A stretch of DNA of 64,000 bases from Flaccisagitta enflata (GCA_965153355.1 OZ231128.1:8556001-8620000), one strand, 5' to 3'; shown: positions 40,630-52,162, counted from the first letter of the stretch. The notes: generated by a model not told the origin, from the letters alone. Made by a program: numbers and translations.

Positions 40630-42531
40630 GATGTTGAAGTGACAATCATCGCGACTGCAAATCAGCGTTTCATTCGCATTATTCTTGTTCTTGTTCAGGA
40701 GCATTGATGGTATTCTTGTTTAAAAAGATGATGAATGTTCATTGATGTTCCTTTTTGCAGATGTTTCTTTCCGGTCTCGTCCCCGCGATGACCGACCTTC
40801 GGCTTCTCATCGAGATTCCGCCTCGGACTTGGAATCCTCTTCCTCCTCTCGACGTCGCTATCATCTATCTAGGTGAGTGAAGTTAATCCTATCAGTGTTT
40901 ACCCATGTTTCATCTGTAGTGGTGTAATGTTTAGGTCAACGTATCTTTTTTATTCTATAATCTGTGGTACCACTTCTCTTGTCGGATGTTGTCAGCTTTC
41001 CGTAAAGGGATGTGGAAGCGATTGACCGCTTCCAATTTGGTGGGTGGGATAACTTCTAGTATTTGAACTGCGAAATGGAAGCGGAAGTGGTGGAAGCGGC
41101 ATGATAATCGCTTCCACATTCCTACTTCCGTATTTCCGTAATTTCCCCTTCGTCTGACTCGTCCGCAATTGAAGTGAAATATTTTCTAGTTCAAAGTTCT
41201 CAATTCTTGAAAAAAAAAAACTCCTCCATAGCTAATGGGATAACAATACACATTCCTCTTTGACTATCGCCCCTCCCCCCTTTCCGTCCCCACCTCTCTT
41301 CTATTCTCTCTGTACACGACAAAACATACCGCAGATATCACAACTTCGACGATAATTTCGACGATTACGAAGCGTCTCTGCGAGAGGATCCCCTTTTACA
41401 CTCGGAGCCTTTCCCCTTCCCCGCATTTCCCGCTTCCGCTTCCGCTCCCACTTCCGGCTCCGCAAGAAGAGAGACGGGAAGCGACCCCCAAGCAGGAGGA
41501 GGAGGAGGAGCAGCAGCATCAGCTTCAGCTGCTTCTGCAGCATCAGCAACAACCTCTGCGGGAAGATCGACGGATGCGAACGGCAGAAGCGGCAGACGAT
41601 CGTCAACGGAATCTGGCAGAGATCGAGTAGGAGTAGGAGGAGGAAGAGGAAGAAGAGACTCAACGTCGACGTCTCGATCGAGCGGCGTCGGTAGATTTCC
41701 ACCCTCTCCTCCGGTGCCTCCATTGGTCAGCACCGACGGTGATTCCGAAGAAGAGCCGGAAGATCGACTCGTTTATCGGCGAGATACGGCGTCGCAACAG
41801 CAGCCTCCGAGACCCGCTTCTGCAGCAGCAGCCGCCGCCAACGGCGACAGCGGACCAAGAGCACGTCGATCAGGATGTAAGATGCGCAGGGAGTGTGTTT
41901 CGGCCTTCTTCTTCTGCTTGTTCTTCTTCAACTTCTTCTCTTTCAGCTTCTTCTCTTTCAGCTTCTTCTCTTTCAGCTTCTGTTCTTTCAGCTTCTGTTT
42001 CTTCAGCTTCTTCTCTTTCAGCTGTTAGGTGCTTCAGCTTCTTCACCATCAGCTTCTGCTTCTTCAGCTTCTTTTTCTATCGGTCTTCTTCTGCTTCCTC
42101 CTCTTCTTCTGCTTCATCCTTTACTTCTCCGACTTTATTTTCTTCCATGTCTTATTTCTGTTCTTCCGCTTAATTTCTTCCTCTGTTTAGTTCTTCCTGT
42201 ACTTCCTCTTCTCTCCTTTCTCCCTCCTCCTCGTCTTCTCCTGCTTCCTCCCCCTTTGCCACTGTTTCAAACTTGCGGTTTGCCATTCGGTTTCTCTGTC
42301 ACAAATTTTCCAAATTTATATCTTTCCTTTCCCCCTCTTTCCTTTCCCCCTCATATAGTTAACATGGACACCCCCGAAGAGGCTTCCGGTTTCGTGAATC
42401 CGTTCGAGTTGATGATGATGCGTCAAAGCGCTCGTCGAGATGTGTTGGAGGCGATGTTCCAGAGCGTCGTCCGTCAGTTGGTGATGACGAATGACGGGGA
42501 TCCCACTTCCGGTTTCTTGGCGACGGCGCCT
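39308..42531 (+). CDS. unidentified secreted/membrane-targeted protein, 3'-incomplete
   Basis: Exons: 39308-39385, 40158-40443, 40761-40872, 41335-41876, and 42359 to at least 42531 where the assembly gap begins; all phases agree. Exon 1 encodes a short N-terminus and a strong hydrophobic helix (IVLFLLSLFLLLVLSF), a signal peptide or anchor, ending at a GTGAGT donor. Exon 2 is acidic and contains CDCWHC followed by an Arg/Glu-rich helix (DRREAEE-like). Exons 3-4 are Ser/Arg/Ala-rich and low complexity. Exon 5 encodes EEASGFVNPFEL and a helix RRDVLEAMFQSVVRQL that looks folded. No family is recognised. No sequence resembling its remaining exons is seen across the gap, where the next gene is on the opposite strand. 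Low-complexity composition lowers confidence for exon 4, though it stays open for 180 codons. Confidence 0.55.
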
Positions 42532-42541
42532 NNNNNNNNNN
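42532..42541. other. assembly gap (10 N)
   Basis: Ten N, placed between a coding exon of the + gene and a (GA)n array. The size is probably nominal rather than measured. Confidence 0.97.
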
Positions 42542-42591
<50 letters not shown>

Positions 42592-42719
42592 GGACGGATT
42601 GACAGACAGAGAAATAGAAAGACACACACACGGACACACACACACACGGACACACACACACACGGACACACACATACACACACACACACGGACACACTCA
42701 CATACACACACACACACAC

Positions 42720-42808
<89 letters not shown>
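42542..42808. repeat. (GA)n and (CA)n microsatellites beside the gap
   Basis: (GA)n to ~42590, then (CA)n with cggaca variants to ~42808, ending three bases from the exon 5 donor of the minus-strand gene. Confidence 0.95.
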
Positions 42809-42809
<1 letters not shown>

Positions 42810-42813
42810 TTAC

Positions 42814-44494
42814 CATTTGCAGGCTTTGCACAGATCTCCCACGTGATACGGATTTGTGATGCAAGTCCCTAGAACTTGTGGCGTCTTTTCACATCGTGGT
42901 ACTCTGGCGACGGTAACTGCTCCATTTCCGCGTTTGACGTGGAAGGCTGTACAGAGAAAATGGGCAACTTATTAATTTTTTTGTTCTTCATGTAGACTAA
43001 ATAAGGCTCAAATTCTCGGTAACGAAAGACTTTGCAAAAAAAAGAAATAAACTCGCACCTGCGCTAGTGTGATGGAAATGAAAGCTTTGGAAGTGCTTTG
43101 ATGGCTTCTTAGAGTTTTCTTCAATTTTGTAGTTGACCTCGTCGGTTTTCACGATCCTGTCTGCAAATCTCTGCACGTCGATGTTTTCGTGCTGAAATTC
43201 GTTGATGATGATTTGCGACTGGTCTCGATTTTCAGGCGTGTTCAACCGCCACGCAGTGGGCCATTGCGATGTTTGGTCTTTGTCTTTATGAGCGATGTAA
43301 GCACTGGAAAGGATAACAAAAAAAAAAGAAATGTGAAAAGCAAAGAAAAATGAGGCAACATGAGAATGAGCTTAAGTGGCTTTTTTAGGGTCAGGGTAAT
43401 GACCTTGAAAAAAATGTCTCAAAGCGAAACCATGAATATCATAGCTTACTAGCGCAGCATTGTCAGTACGTGTCCGGCATGTTTTTTCATCTTTGTTTTA
43501 AAAATATGTAAAAATTCCGCAATGTTTACTAAGTGTGATTTTTTGAAATTTTTCTATGGCAAACAATATAATAGATGTTATTTTAACAAAAAAAATCAAA
43601 GATATTTTGTCATATATATTATGAAATGGCCATAAGATTCGGTAAATTAAGACATGATGCTAAGTCTGAAAAAAGTTAATGTGCGGCAATATGCAAATTA
43701 GATTTTTGCAAGTTTTTTGTTATTCTTCCCCTTCCTCCCCCCTCCCTTTTTCCTTTCCCGCTCAAACCTGTTGTCAAAGTCCATTTGGTCTTTTTTCTTA
43801 ATGCTGTTTGGGTCCTTCCTAATTTCAGCTCTGGCGGCGTCGTTCATTGTGACGCTGATTTCGGTGGAGTGCAGTTGATTGGGCGTGCAGCTCAATCGAG
43901 ATTCCTGACTGAAGAATGGCGTTGGCGTCAAATCAGTTTCATTGCGTTCCCGCCCATCTATGAAGTCAGCACGGGTTTCAAATCCAGCAAAAAGTTCAAA
44001 CTTCAATTCATCTTCAATTCTGAAAAAAGGTGCGGTGGAGAGCTATATATATACATACACACACACATTTTTTTTTGTGAAATGCCCCGCTCAAAACAAA
44101 TGTCAGTTTTTCTTTTATACATTCTTTATTTCGAGGTTCAACTGTATGTGTGTCAACACCAACCTTTGCATGTTGCTTAGTAGATTTTCTTTCTGCCTGT
44201 GTGAGAGTGTGGCGAATGGACGTGTATTTTCGAGGTGTCTCTCCATGTACTTTTGACTTGGAAATCCCGCATGAACGCCATATCCGTAAGTCCCTACAAG
44301 GTTTTCTGATGTCGCTCCGAAATTTCGCCGTTCGTCATTCCAAAATTTGAAATCTGAGATCAAAATAGAGGGGGAAAAAAACACAATGGGGAGTGTGATG
44401 TAATAGAGAGGAAAAAAACCACAAATAGACATACACACACAGACACACACAGACACACACACAGACACACGCACACAGACACACGCACACAGAC

Positions 44495-44578
<84 letters not shown>

Positions 44579-44583
44579 GAGAC

Positions 44584-44653
<70 letters not shown>

Positions 44654-45765
44654 CCTGGATCCGACGCCGGTTTTGGAGTGGGGTTATCAGTCAGGAAACG
44701 CTGCCATACTCCTTGTTCGATCAAATCTTGGTAACACGCCGCAAAATTATATCGTTGTGACGCGTTGGGTAAAGCTGGCGGCGGGAGCGAGTGAGATAAG
44801 AGTTCTCGTTGGTCGCGGTACTTTTTTGAGGCTTGCAGAAAGTCGTGTCTTTTATGTCGCATCTGATTTCTTTGATCGTTCAACAAGGAACCTTGAAAGG
44901 ACGCGTCGGGAACCACAAACCCTAATTCCATGGCGGAAAAAGGAGACGGCCCGTCAAACAAGTTGGCTCTGAAGGGGATGTGTTTGTTTACTTTGCATAT
45001 TTGGCGGTGCAATTCTTCTTTATCGGGGATTCTGATGCTGAAGATGTGAACGAATTTTTCCTTGTCTTCATTTTTGATATCACTGTCGGGAGATGACGCG
45101 TTTAAGTCGAAACTGTGGACGAGTGTCGTGATGTCCCCTACATTATGAGAGCAGTTTGGTCTTGAGTGAAATGTGTTCCAGTTGGCTTGCTGCACAGCCT
45201 CTGAGGTTCTGTAGCGTCTGGGGTAATACTTGCAATCGCTGCTTTCGGAACACCCGCTCCATTTAAAGCGGGTTTCTTTTGCCAGATCCAGAATTTTTCG
45301 CGAGTTTCCTTCACCGGAAGTAGGCAATTCGTGACGCTCGACGGGCGGGCCACCACCAAGTGGATCGTGAATTGCGAGCTCGACATTTGGACGGTTGAAA
45401 TCGTTGTTTTCTTCCTCTTCGATGTTAAAGCCGGAAAAAGCAACTGTTTTTACACCCCAGGCGTATTCAGCGTCGTTTGGTGTAAAGAGTTCCATTTGAT
45501 CTTCATGGCAGAAATGCCTTGGCGCTCTTTGGCTGTCGCCAGCTCCCGCTGTTCTTAGCAGAGTGTAATTGGAATTTTCAGAATTTTCGAAAAAGAGTTT
45601 GCGCGTGATATTGAAGGGAAGCTGGAGATTTTCGATGAATTGTCTTGGGAGAGTTTTATTCTCTCGCCAAGCATCAATAGCGCCGTGAGAAATTGGATAA
45701 AAGTCATCTTTGTCGGGCGTCGACCATGAGCGTAGCTGACTAGGATTTACTGAGTAACGATTCAT
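42814..45765 (-). CDS. unidentified viral-island gene next to the ATPase, five exons, 3'-incomplete
   Basis: Exons in coding order: 45765-44655, 44353-44164, 44019-43768, 43303-43059, 42946-42814, with matching phases (643 codons plus two bases); more is expected past a GTAAATG donor. The ATG lies 5 bp after the ATPase stop codon. There is no signal peptide. The N-terminus reads [14 protein letters not shown]. Segments such as [15 protein letters not shown] and [12 protein letters not shown] look beta-rich; two CxxC-type pairs occur near the end (DLCKACK). I do not recognise the family. Its position directly behind a packaging ATPase and its length (>640 residues) make a structural or morphogenesis protein a fair guess, but that is inference. 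Intron 1 is a (TG)n plus (TC)n tract. The missing 3' end falls at the assembly gap. Confidence 0.6.
44375..44650. repeat. (CA)n and (GA)n microsatellites in intron 1 of the minus-strand gene
   Basis: acacacagac variants from ~44430, pure (CA)n to ~44577, then (GA)n to ~44649. On the coding strand this is (TC)n starting a few bases after the donor. Confidence 0.95.
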
Positions 45766-45770
45766 GATTT

Positions 45771-46418
45771 TTAGACGATGACGTTCTCGTTGAAGAAAGT
45801 CACGGGCCAATAAGGCATCAGTTCCGTGTTCGCCAGGTGAAACAGATAAGACCTGAACTTTAAGGCCTTGTTGGTCTGAGATGAGAGTCCAATGGCCAAG
45901 TACGGCCAGTGGAGACGTGAGTCGGAGGGCGATTCATGAAATTCATTTTCTACATTTCTCATCAGATCGCGGACAAAAGAGAAACTTTCGCCGCCAAAGA
46001 GTTGAGAGAGAATTGTTTGATTATCGCGATTCACCAAAGGATAAACTATTAATAAGTCCAAATTCGTGCGTATTTGTCGGTAGGCTTGTGATATCGCACT
46101 TGTCCCAGCCGTGGATAACGGCATTTGGGACGTTAATGCAAGGTGAAGTTGCAGGTGATGACAATACTTGGTGCAAAGAGACTGCAAAAATTTCAGACTT
46201 TGGAGAAACTCGCTATTTTGCTCTTTCGGCGAGAGGCAGGATGACGTGAAACAAAATGCGTCGTCGACTTTTTTTTAATTAATTGTGATATCACGCCACA
46301 GTTGAAAACCTCCTCTTGAAATATTTTTTTTGTCTGTCATGTCTGTCTGTCATGTCATGTCTGTCATGTCATGTCTGTCATGTGTCTCTCTCTCTCTCTC
46401 TCTCTCTCAGTCTCTCTG

Positions 46419-46499
<81 letters not shown>

Positions 46500-47932
46500 T
46501 TTCTCTCTCTCTCTCTATTTCTGTCTGTATGTGTCTGTGTGTCTGTGTGTCTGTGTGTGTGTTTGTCTGTGGTGCGTGTTTTTGTATCATGTCACACTGT
46601 AGCGCGATATCACCGATGATTAAAGTGTCGGGTTTAAAATCGCATTTTTCTTGGCTCTCTTCAGCCGTAATATCATTTTCATGTAATGATGTGGCGTTAT
46701 CAGATTTTTCTTCTAAATTCTCCATAGCAGCAGTTGTCCCTTCTTTTGCTTTCATCATTCCCTTTTTTGGTAATTTCAAGTCGCGTGGATTTTGATGTAA
46801 AAGTTTGTCGACGCGTGCCGAAGAGACTGTTGCATTACTGAAAGTTTTTGACTTTTCCACAGCCTCCTTGGCCGCCGTCATTTTGTCATTTGACATGATG
46901 GCTGCAGCAGTGTTGGAGGAGGCAGCTGCATTCTCTTGTTCTAACGCTTCTAATCGCCTTTTAGCGGCACGCGTCATGATCCCAGCTCCGGTCTGCTTTC
47001 CCTCTCGATCAGAGTGACCGCGAGAAGACATCAAGGTTTTTTTCATCTTTTTTATCGAGCCCATCCTGGGTCGTTTGTTTAAGAGTTTGGGGGTCGACGA
47101 CCATTCTGTAGGGCGCGCTGACTTAGCGGGAGTGCGGTATTTACCATGACGTTTCTCGCACATTCTCCGATAAAAGTTGATGCACTCTTCAGAAATGTCG
47201 CCTTTTTTCCCGTTATGCAAGACTTCTTTACGCTGTAAATATTTCTGAGAGTCGCCCTCGTCCTCACCGATGTTCCCGTTGTCGTTGTTGTCGTCGTCGT
47301 CGTCGTCGTCGTTGTCGTCGTCGTCGTCGTTGCTCTTGTTGTTGTCATCGAGAGGTGAGGCTTGTGCGTCTGTACGGCTCCGACGTTTCACGGCTTTGAT
47401 GAAAGACGTTTGAAAAGACGGCGACATAACACCTCCGCTAAAAAAATGCACTGATATGTTGAGGTTGTTAGCGATGGTCCTTAGTGCAGAAGCATAATTT
47501 TTGTCCAGTGTTTCCGCCCCTACATACACAATTCCAGCCAGGGGTTTCGTTGAGAGAATAGGACAAAAGAATTCTGTGGCGTATTTCAGAAAACTTGATT
47601 TTCCAGCCTGACTCTGAAAAAACGAAGAAATGAAAGAAAATAGATACACAAGTGAATGTCTAAGAATTGTGTGCATGTTGTTCCTTTGTTTTTTTTCCTT
47701 TCTCCTTTTACACACGCGCGTACATGACAGTACTTAAAAAAATAGTTATTTTTTTTTCTTTTCTCGATTGATCAATTTTAAACACGCGCCCTCAGTCTAT
47801 TCTCTCTCTCTCTCTCTCTCTCTCGGAAGATTAAAGTCACGTTGATCTAAGCGAGAAATGAAAAAAAAGATGACAAACATCGAGTGGTGGTTGACATCTT
47901 GCAGAGTTTGGAAATGATGATTTACAGAGTGA

Positions 47933-48024
<92 letters not shown>

Positions 48025-48317
48025 AGGATGGAAGGAAAGAAGGAAGGAAGGAAGGAAGGAAAGGAAAGGAAGGGAATGAAGGAAAAGACAGAAGGAAGTA
48101 AATAAAAGAAGAAAATGAAGGAAAGGAAATAAAGGAAGGAGAAATAGGAAAGGAAATGAAGGAAAAGAAGGAAGGAAGGAAGGAAGGAAGGAAGGAAGGA
48201 AGGAAGGAAGGAAGGCAGGAAGGAAGGAAGGAAAGGAAGAAAGGAAGGATGTCCTTTTCCTCCCTTTGGAAAAAAAATAAGATATTACGATGATGATGTA
48301 ATAATAATGATGATGAC

Positions 48318-48350
<33 letters not shown>

Positions 48351-48366
48351 AATGATGATGATAATA

Positions 48367-48421
<55 letters not shown>

Positions 48422-48532
48422 CGACGATGATTCCGCACTTTTTATCCCTTCCTTTTTTGATTATTTTTTTTCCAAATTCGTTTACATTTTTTCAAGCCGC
48501 CCATGCGCCGCGTTTTTTCTCTTCTCTCTCTT

Positions 48533-48563
<31 letters not shown>

Positions 48564-48648
48564 CATCATTATGATTATCATCATCATCATATCATCATCA
48601 TCATCATCATTATCATATTATCATCATCATATCATCATCATCATCGTT

Positions 48649-48683
<35 letters not shown>

Positions 48684-48747
48684 TATCATGATTATCATTA
48701 TCATCATCATCATCATCATTATCATCATCGTTTAAATCATCATCATT

Positions 48748-48782
<35 letters not shown>

Positions 48783-49414
48783 TATTATCATCATCATCAT
48801 CATCATTACCATCATCATCATTATCATCATTATCATCGCGTTTTTTTTTTCTTAACCTTTATAACTCTCTCATTTTCTCGACTCTTGGAGAAAATGAGGG
48901 GAAAAATGAAAATAAAAGGCGAAAAGGAAATCACTTTTTCCGCGATGAGGCCATTTTTTGGCCCTTTGGCTTTTTTTTGGCCTTTGGCTCATCTCTCTTT
49001 TTCGCAGAACGCTTTTTTTGCATGCATGCAATGCATGCATGCATGCATGCATGCAAGCATGCAAGCAAGCAAGCATGCATGCATGCATGCACGCACGCAC
49101 ACGCGCACACGCGCGCACGCGCGAGGCCGGTCGTCTCAGCCTCGGCGGGGCAGCTGCCGTGGGTCACGTGATCCCGGGATCTTCTGTCTCGTCTTCTGTC
49201 CCATGGGCATAATAATAAAAGAAAAAAAAGAAAAAAAAGGACGGAAAATCACGAGCCGGCTCGTGATTTTCCGTCCTTTTTTTTCTTTTTTTTCTTTTAT
49301 TATTATGCCCATGGGACAGAAGACGAGACAGAAGATCCCGGGATCACGTGACCCACCGCAGCTGCACCCGCCGGGCTGAGACGACAGCGGACATTAATAT
49401 TAGGGCTATTCAAA

Positions 49415-49450
<36 letters not shown>

Positions 49451-49460
49451 AAAATGTTAT

Positions 49461-49507
<47 letters not shown>

Positions 49508-49677
49508 TGGACAGGCAGGCGGACAGATAGACAGAGAGAGAGTCACAGACAGATAAGCAGACAGAAAAAGACAGATAGACTGACGGAACAGATGGATGGA
49601 CGGATCGATGGACAGAAGGGCGGACGGACGACTGATGGACGGACGGACTGATGGAAGGACGGATGGATGGATCAAAC

Positions 49678-49773
<96 letters not shown>

Positions 49774-50069
49774 ACTCTCTTTTTTCTCCCGCCTTATTCC
49801 AACTGCTCCATAACGCGATATACGTAGAGGATTGGCGATGATCATGAGGATGATGATGACGATAATGATGATGATGATCATAATGATGATGATGACGATA
49901 ATGCGGTGCTCATGATGATGGCCGTGGTTGTATAAAAGAAGGGTGGTAAAAGCGAATATCCGGCAATTGGAAACATGATTTTTTGGGCCATTATTTCGTC
50001 CGTCGTGTTTTTTCGCGTTTGATTTTCTCTCTCTCTGTCTCTCTCTCTGTCTCTCTCTTTCTCTCTCTG

Positions 50070-50128
<59 letters not shown>

Positions 50129-50455
50129 ACGAAACATTTTGTTTTGTTTTTGTTTTGATCAGGTTGTTTTCTTTTTATTCATACGCACCGGCCCTATGAG
50201 AAGAATTCTAGCGTATCCGTTTGAAACAGCCAAATCTTGTGGATACAATCGCGAGAAGGCCGAGTATGTCCGCAAGACACCCTCCATTTGTTTGTCTGTG
50301 AATGTAGAACCTTCTCGAAATATCCGTATGAGATCGTCCATGTCTGATTCGAAAATAGTAGGCATGTTTCCATCGAGCAACTCGGCCAAGTTGAAAGGCT
50401 CATTCTTATGATTATTCTCTTCATTGTTATTGTTCCCAGTCGAACTGCTCGAACG

Positions 50456-50530
<75 letters not shown>

Positions 50531-50761
50531 TTCACCTATCGCGTTGTCAAAATTTTCGTCGTCCTTGTCGCTCAGCATCATCCTGACGTAACTCGACGCG
50601 TCTCGTAAGCGCCGACGGGGAAATTCCGCAATTTGTTGACAAGCGCTAAAGCCGAAATAACAACTTAAAAGTCGACGATCGCTTTGAGTTAAAGAGGCCT
50701 TATTTTTCGTTGATTCTTCTCCAGCTAAACGACGTTTTGTATCGTCCGCGTCTTCCGCCAT
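45771..50761 (-). CDS. FtsK/HerA-type genome-packaging ATPase, three exons, with large insert
   Basis: Exons in coding order: 50761-50189, 47613-46596, 46267-45771; they total 2088 nt, exactly 696 codons. The Walker A loop is formed across intron 1: exon 1 ends ILLIGP and exon 2 begins SQAGKSSFLKYA (GPSQAGKS, res ~190-197). A beta-strand region GIVYVGAE follows. Walker B is TLIIGDIALQ at the end of exon 2 (Asp ~526). Exon 3 has HHLQLHLALTSQMPL and a later IRTNLDLLIVYPLVNRD, the sensor/arginine-finger-like segments of Polinton and NCLDV A32-type ATPases. This enzyme would pump DNA into capsids. Odd features: a poly-Gln tract in exon 1 coded by (CAA)n, an acidic and basic insert of ~250 residues between Walker A and B, and a weak exon 3 acceptor (poly-A before AG). 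Confidence 0.72.
46375..46560. repeat. (TC)n microsatellite in ATPase intron 2
   Basis: tgtcatg repeats at ~46333-46382, then (TC)n to ~46495 and (TG)/(TCTG) variants to ~46562, filling the intron. Confidence 0.93.
47798..48840. repeat. (TC)n, (GA)n, (GGAA)n, (GAT)n and (ATC)n arrays in ATPase intron 1
   Basis: (TC)n 47800-47824; (GA)n 47936-48020; (GGAA)n variants to ~48250; (GAT)n ~48288-48430; (ATC)n ~48535-48838. The last two are reverse complements of each other, separated by ~105 bp. Confidence 0.95.
49018..49128. repeat. (GCAT)n followed by (GCAC)n/(CGCA)n alternating purine-pyrimidine tract
   Basis: gcatgcatgcaatgcatgca and aagcatgcaagcaagcaagc variants pass into cgcacgcacacgcgcacacg and gcgcgcacgcgcgag. 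Much of the end is alternating purine-pyrimidine, the kind of sequence able to adopt Z-DNA. Confidence 0.9.
49129..49391. repeat. ~262-bp near-perfect palindrome without spacer
   Basis: The centre lies at gagccg/gctc near 49260. From the centre outward both arms read ctcgtgattttccgtccttt, a T-rich block, attattatgcccatgggac, agaagacgagacagaagatc, ccgggatcacgtgaccca. They match base for base for ~105 bp, then continue to gtcgtctcagcc with a few mismatches. It lies inside ATPase intron 1. It may be a foldback MITE or a junction of two inverted ends; flanking target duplication is not evident. Confidence 0.9.
49415..49770. repeat. (GAAA)n, (GACA)n, (GGAC)-like and (GA)n microsatellites
   Basis: (AAAG)n ~49415-49450, (CAGA)n ~49468-49505, degenerate gacggac repeats to ~49680, and (GA)n ~49680-49769. 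All lie within ATPase intron 1. Confidence 0.93.
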
Positions 50762-51005
50762 GATTTTATTTCCGGTTTTTTTTATTATCTGTCTTTTCCT
50801 CTCTAACTTTCTTGCTTGCCTTCTTTTCTTCTTTTTCTTCTTTTTTCTTGCTTTGCTTGCTTGTTTGCTTGCTTTCTTTCTTAATTCATTTCTTAATTTC
50901 TTTCCTCCTTCTTTCCTTGCATCCTTCCTTCCTTCCTTCCTTCCTTCCTTCCTTCACTTCCTCCTTCCTTCCTTTTCTCCCTTCCTTTCTCTTTCTCTTC
51001 CTTCT

Positions 51006-51057
<52 letters not shown>

Positions 51058-51312
51058 AACTCTTTTTTCTCCACTCGTTTCGTCGCGTCGCACTCCTGAT
51101 AATTGCAATTAACGCGTATTTTTTTTTGTCCTATTTCTCGCCCTTTCAAATTATCTGTTTTTGTTTTCTTCTCTTTTTTTCCATTTTTCTTTTCTTTTAC
51201 TTTTTTTGTTTTTTTTAAAAAATGTTTTTTTTCTTTCTTTTTTATTCCGGCGGTCTGGGGGGATGGAAATATTTTGTTAAAAAAATAGCAAAATAAAATC
51301 CCAAAAAAAATC
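50762..51312. promoter_or_regulatory. divergent intergenic region between ATPase and the 188-aa gene
   Basis: These 551 bp separate the start of the ATPase (leftward) from the next gene (rightward), so both promoters probably lie here. The content is mostly pyrimidine-rich: (TTCC)n at ~50925-50955 and (TTTC)n at ~51008-51057. I see no unmistakable TATA or initiator element; the call rests on gene orientation alone. Confidence 0.35.
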
Positions 51313-51879
51313 ATGAATGAGCATGGGCAGGCAAATGATGATTTAGAGGCTACGAAAAAAAGGGAGGAGAAGCTTTGGAGAGCCACCTTAAGAGCGTTGA
51401 ATGCAAGGCCGTACTTGATTCCAACGGGGACAATCGAACCAGGGAAACCTCCCCGTAGACAACCGAACGGACTCGTTGAACGAATGATTTGCTACACAGG
51501 CGTTCCTAACATGGAATGGAGAGACAGTCCGAATCTCGGCAACGATCACTTTCTGCCCTCTGAGATAAGAGACACTTCGGCCCCCGCTTACAATACCCGA
51601 GGCCGTGTTTGTATTTGCCCTCAGGTACGGACTGACTGCGACGAAATTATCAAGGACATAAAACGACTTACGGACGAAATACTCGACGATGAAATACTTT
51701 GCTCCGGGGGAATAAGGCAAAACTTGGAGGATTTCCACGACAATCTGCGGATCATAAGAATGATCCAAAAAGGACAGCCTGGAGAGTTGCCAGATCCCCA
51801 ACTGCGTTTTCAATGGTCATTGGCCTTCAATAAAGCGTGTAAAGCGCTGGAACACAAAAAGAACGTTAAAAAAAAGTAA
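51313..51879 (+). CDS. unidentified 188-residue viral-island protein
   Basis: A single-exon frame runs from ATG 51313 to TAA 51879. The N-terminus is charged (MNEHGQANDDLEATKKREEK), then a region with WRATLRALNARPYLIPTG and a Pro/Arg-rich loop. Four cysteines occur, with the CICPQVRTDC segment most conspicuous, followed by an amphipathic helical part (DEIIKDIKRLTDEILDDEI). It ends in Lys (KKNVKKK), as several island proteins do. There is no signal peptide or membrane helix, and I do not recognise a family. It starts the rightward gene set after the divergent ATPase and is followed by another small orphan gene. Non-repetitive composition and a normal residue mix support real coding. Confidence 0.65.
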   Translation: MNEHGQANDDLEATKKREEKLWRATLRALNARPYLIPTGTIEPGKPPRRQPNGLVERMICYTGVPNMEWRDSPNLGNDHFLPSEIRDTSAPAYNTRGRVCICPQVRTDCDEIIKDIKRLTDEILDDEILCSGGIRQNLEDFHDNLRIIRMIQKGQPGELPDPQLRFQWSLAFNKACKALEHKKNVKKK

Positions 51880-51894
51880 AAAAATAAACACTTT

Positions 51895-51898
<4 letters not shown>

Positions 51899-51978
<80 letters not shown>
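51899..51978. repeat. (GA)n microsatellite
   Basis: A pure GA array of ~80 bp 20 bp after the stop codon of the 188-residue gene. Confidence 0.95.
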
Positions 51979-51981
<3 letters not shown>

Positions 51982-52162
51982 CAGAAATTTTTGTGTGTGT
52001 CAAATGATTCAATAAAGAGAAAAATCATTGAGGAGAGGAAGAGAAAAAGGAGGAGGAGAAAATAAAAAAAAAAAGAGCATGAGCAGACGAAAACTAAAGA
52101 GAACTCAAAATGAAAGATTCGTGATGTAAAAAAAGAAAACGCGGTGTTTTTCAAAAAAAATT

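Noticed and set aside
41893-42358. Reading straight through 41877-42358 as coding continuous with exon 5
   Set aside because: The stretch is a (TTC AGC TTC)-type low-complexity repeat with a good donor before it and a good acceptor after it; the phase fits splicing.
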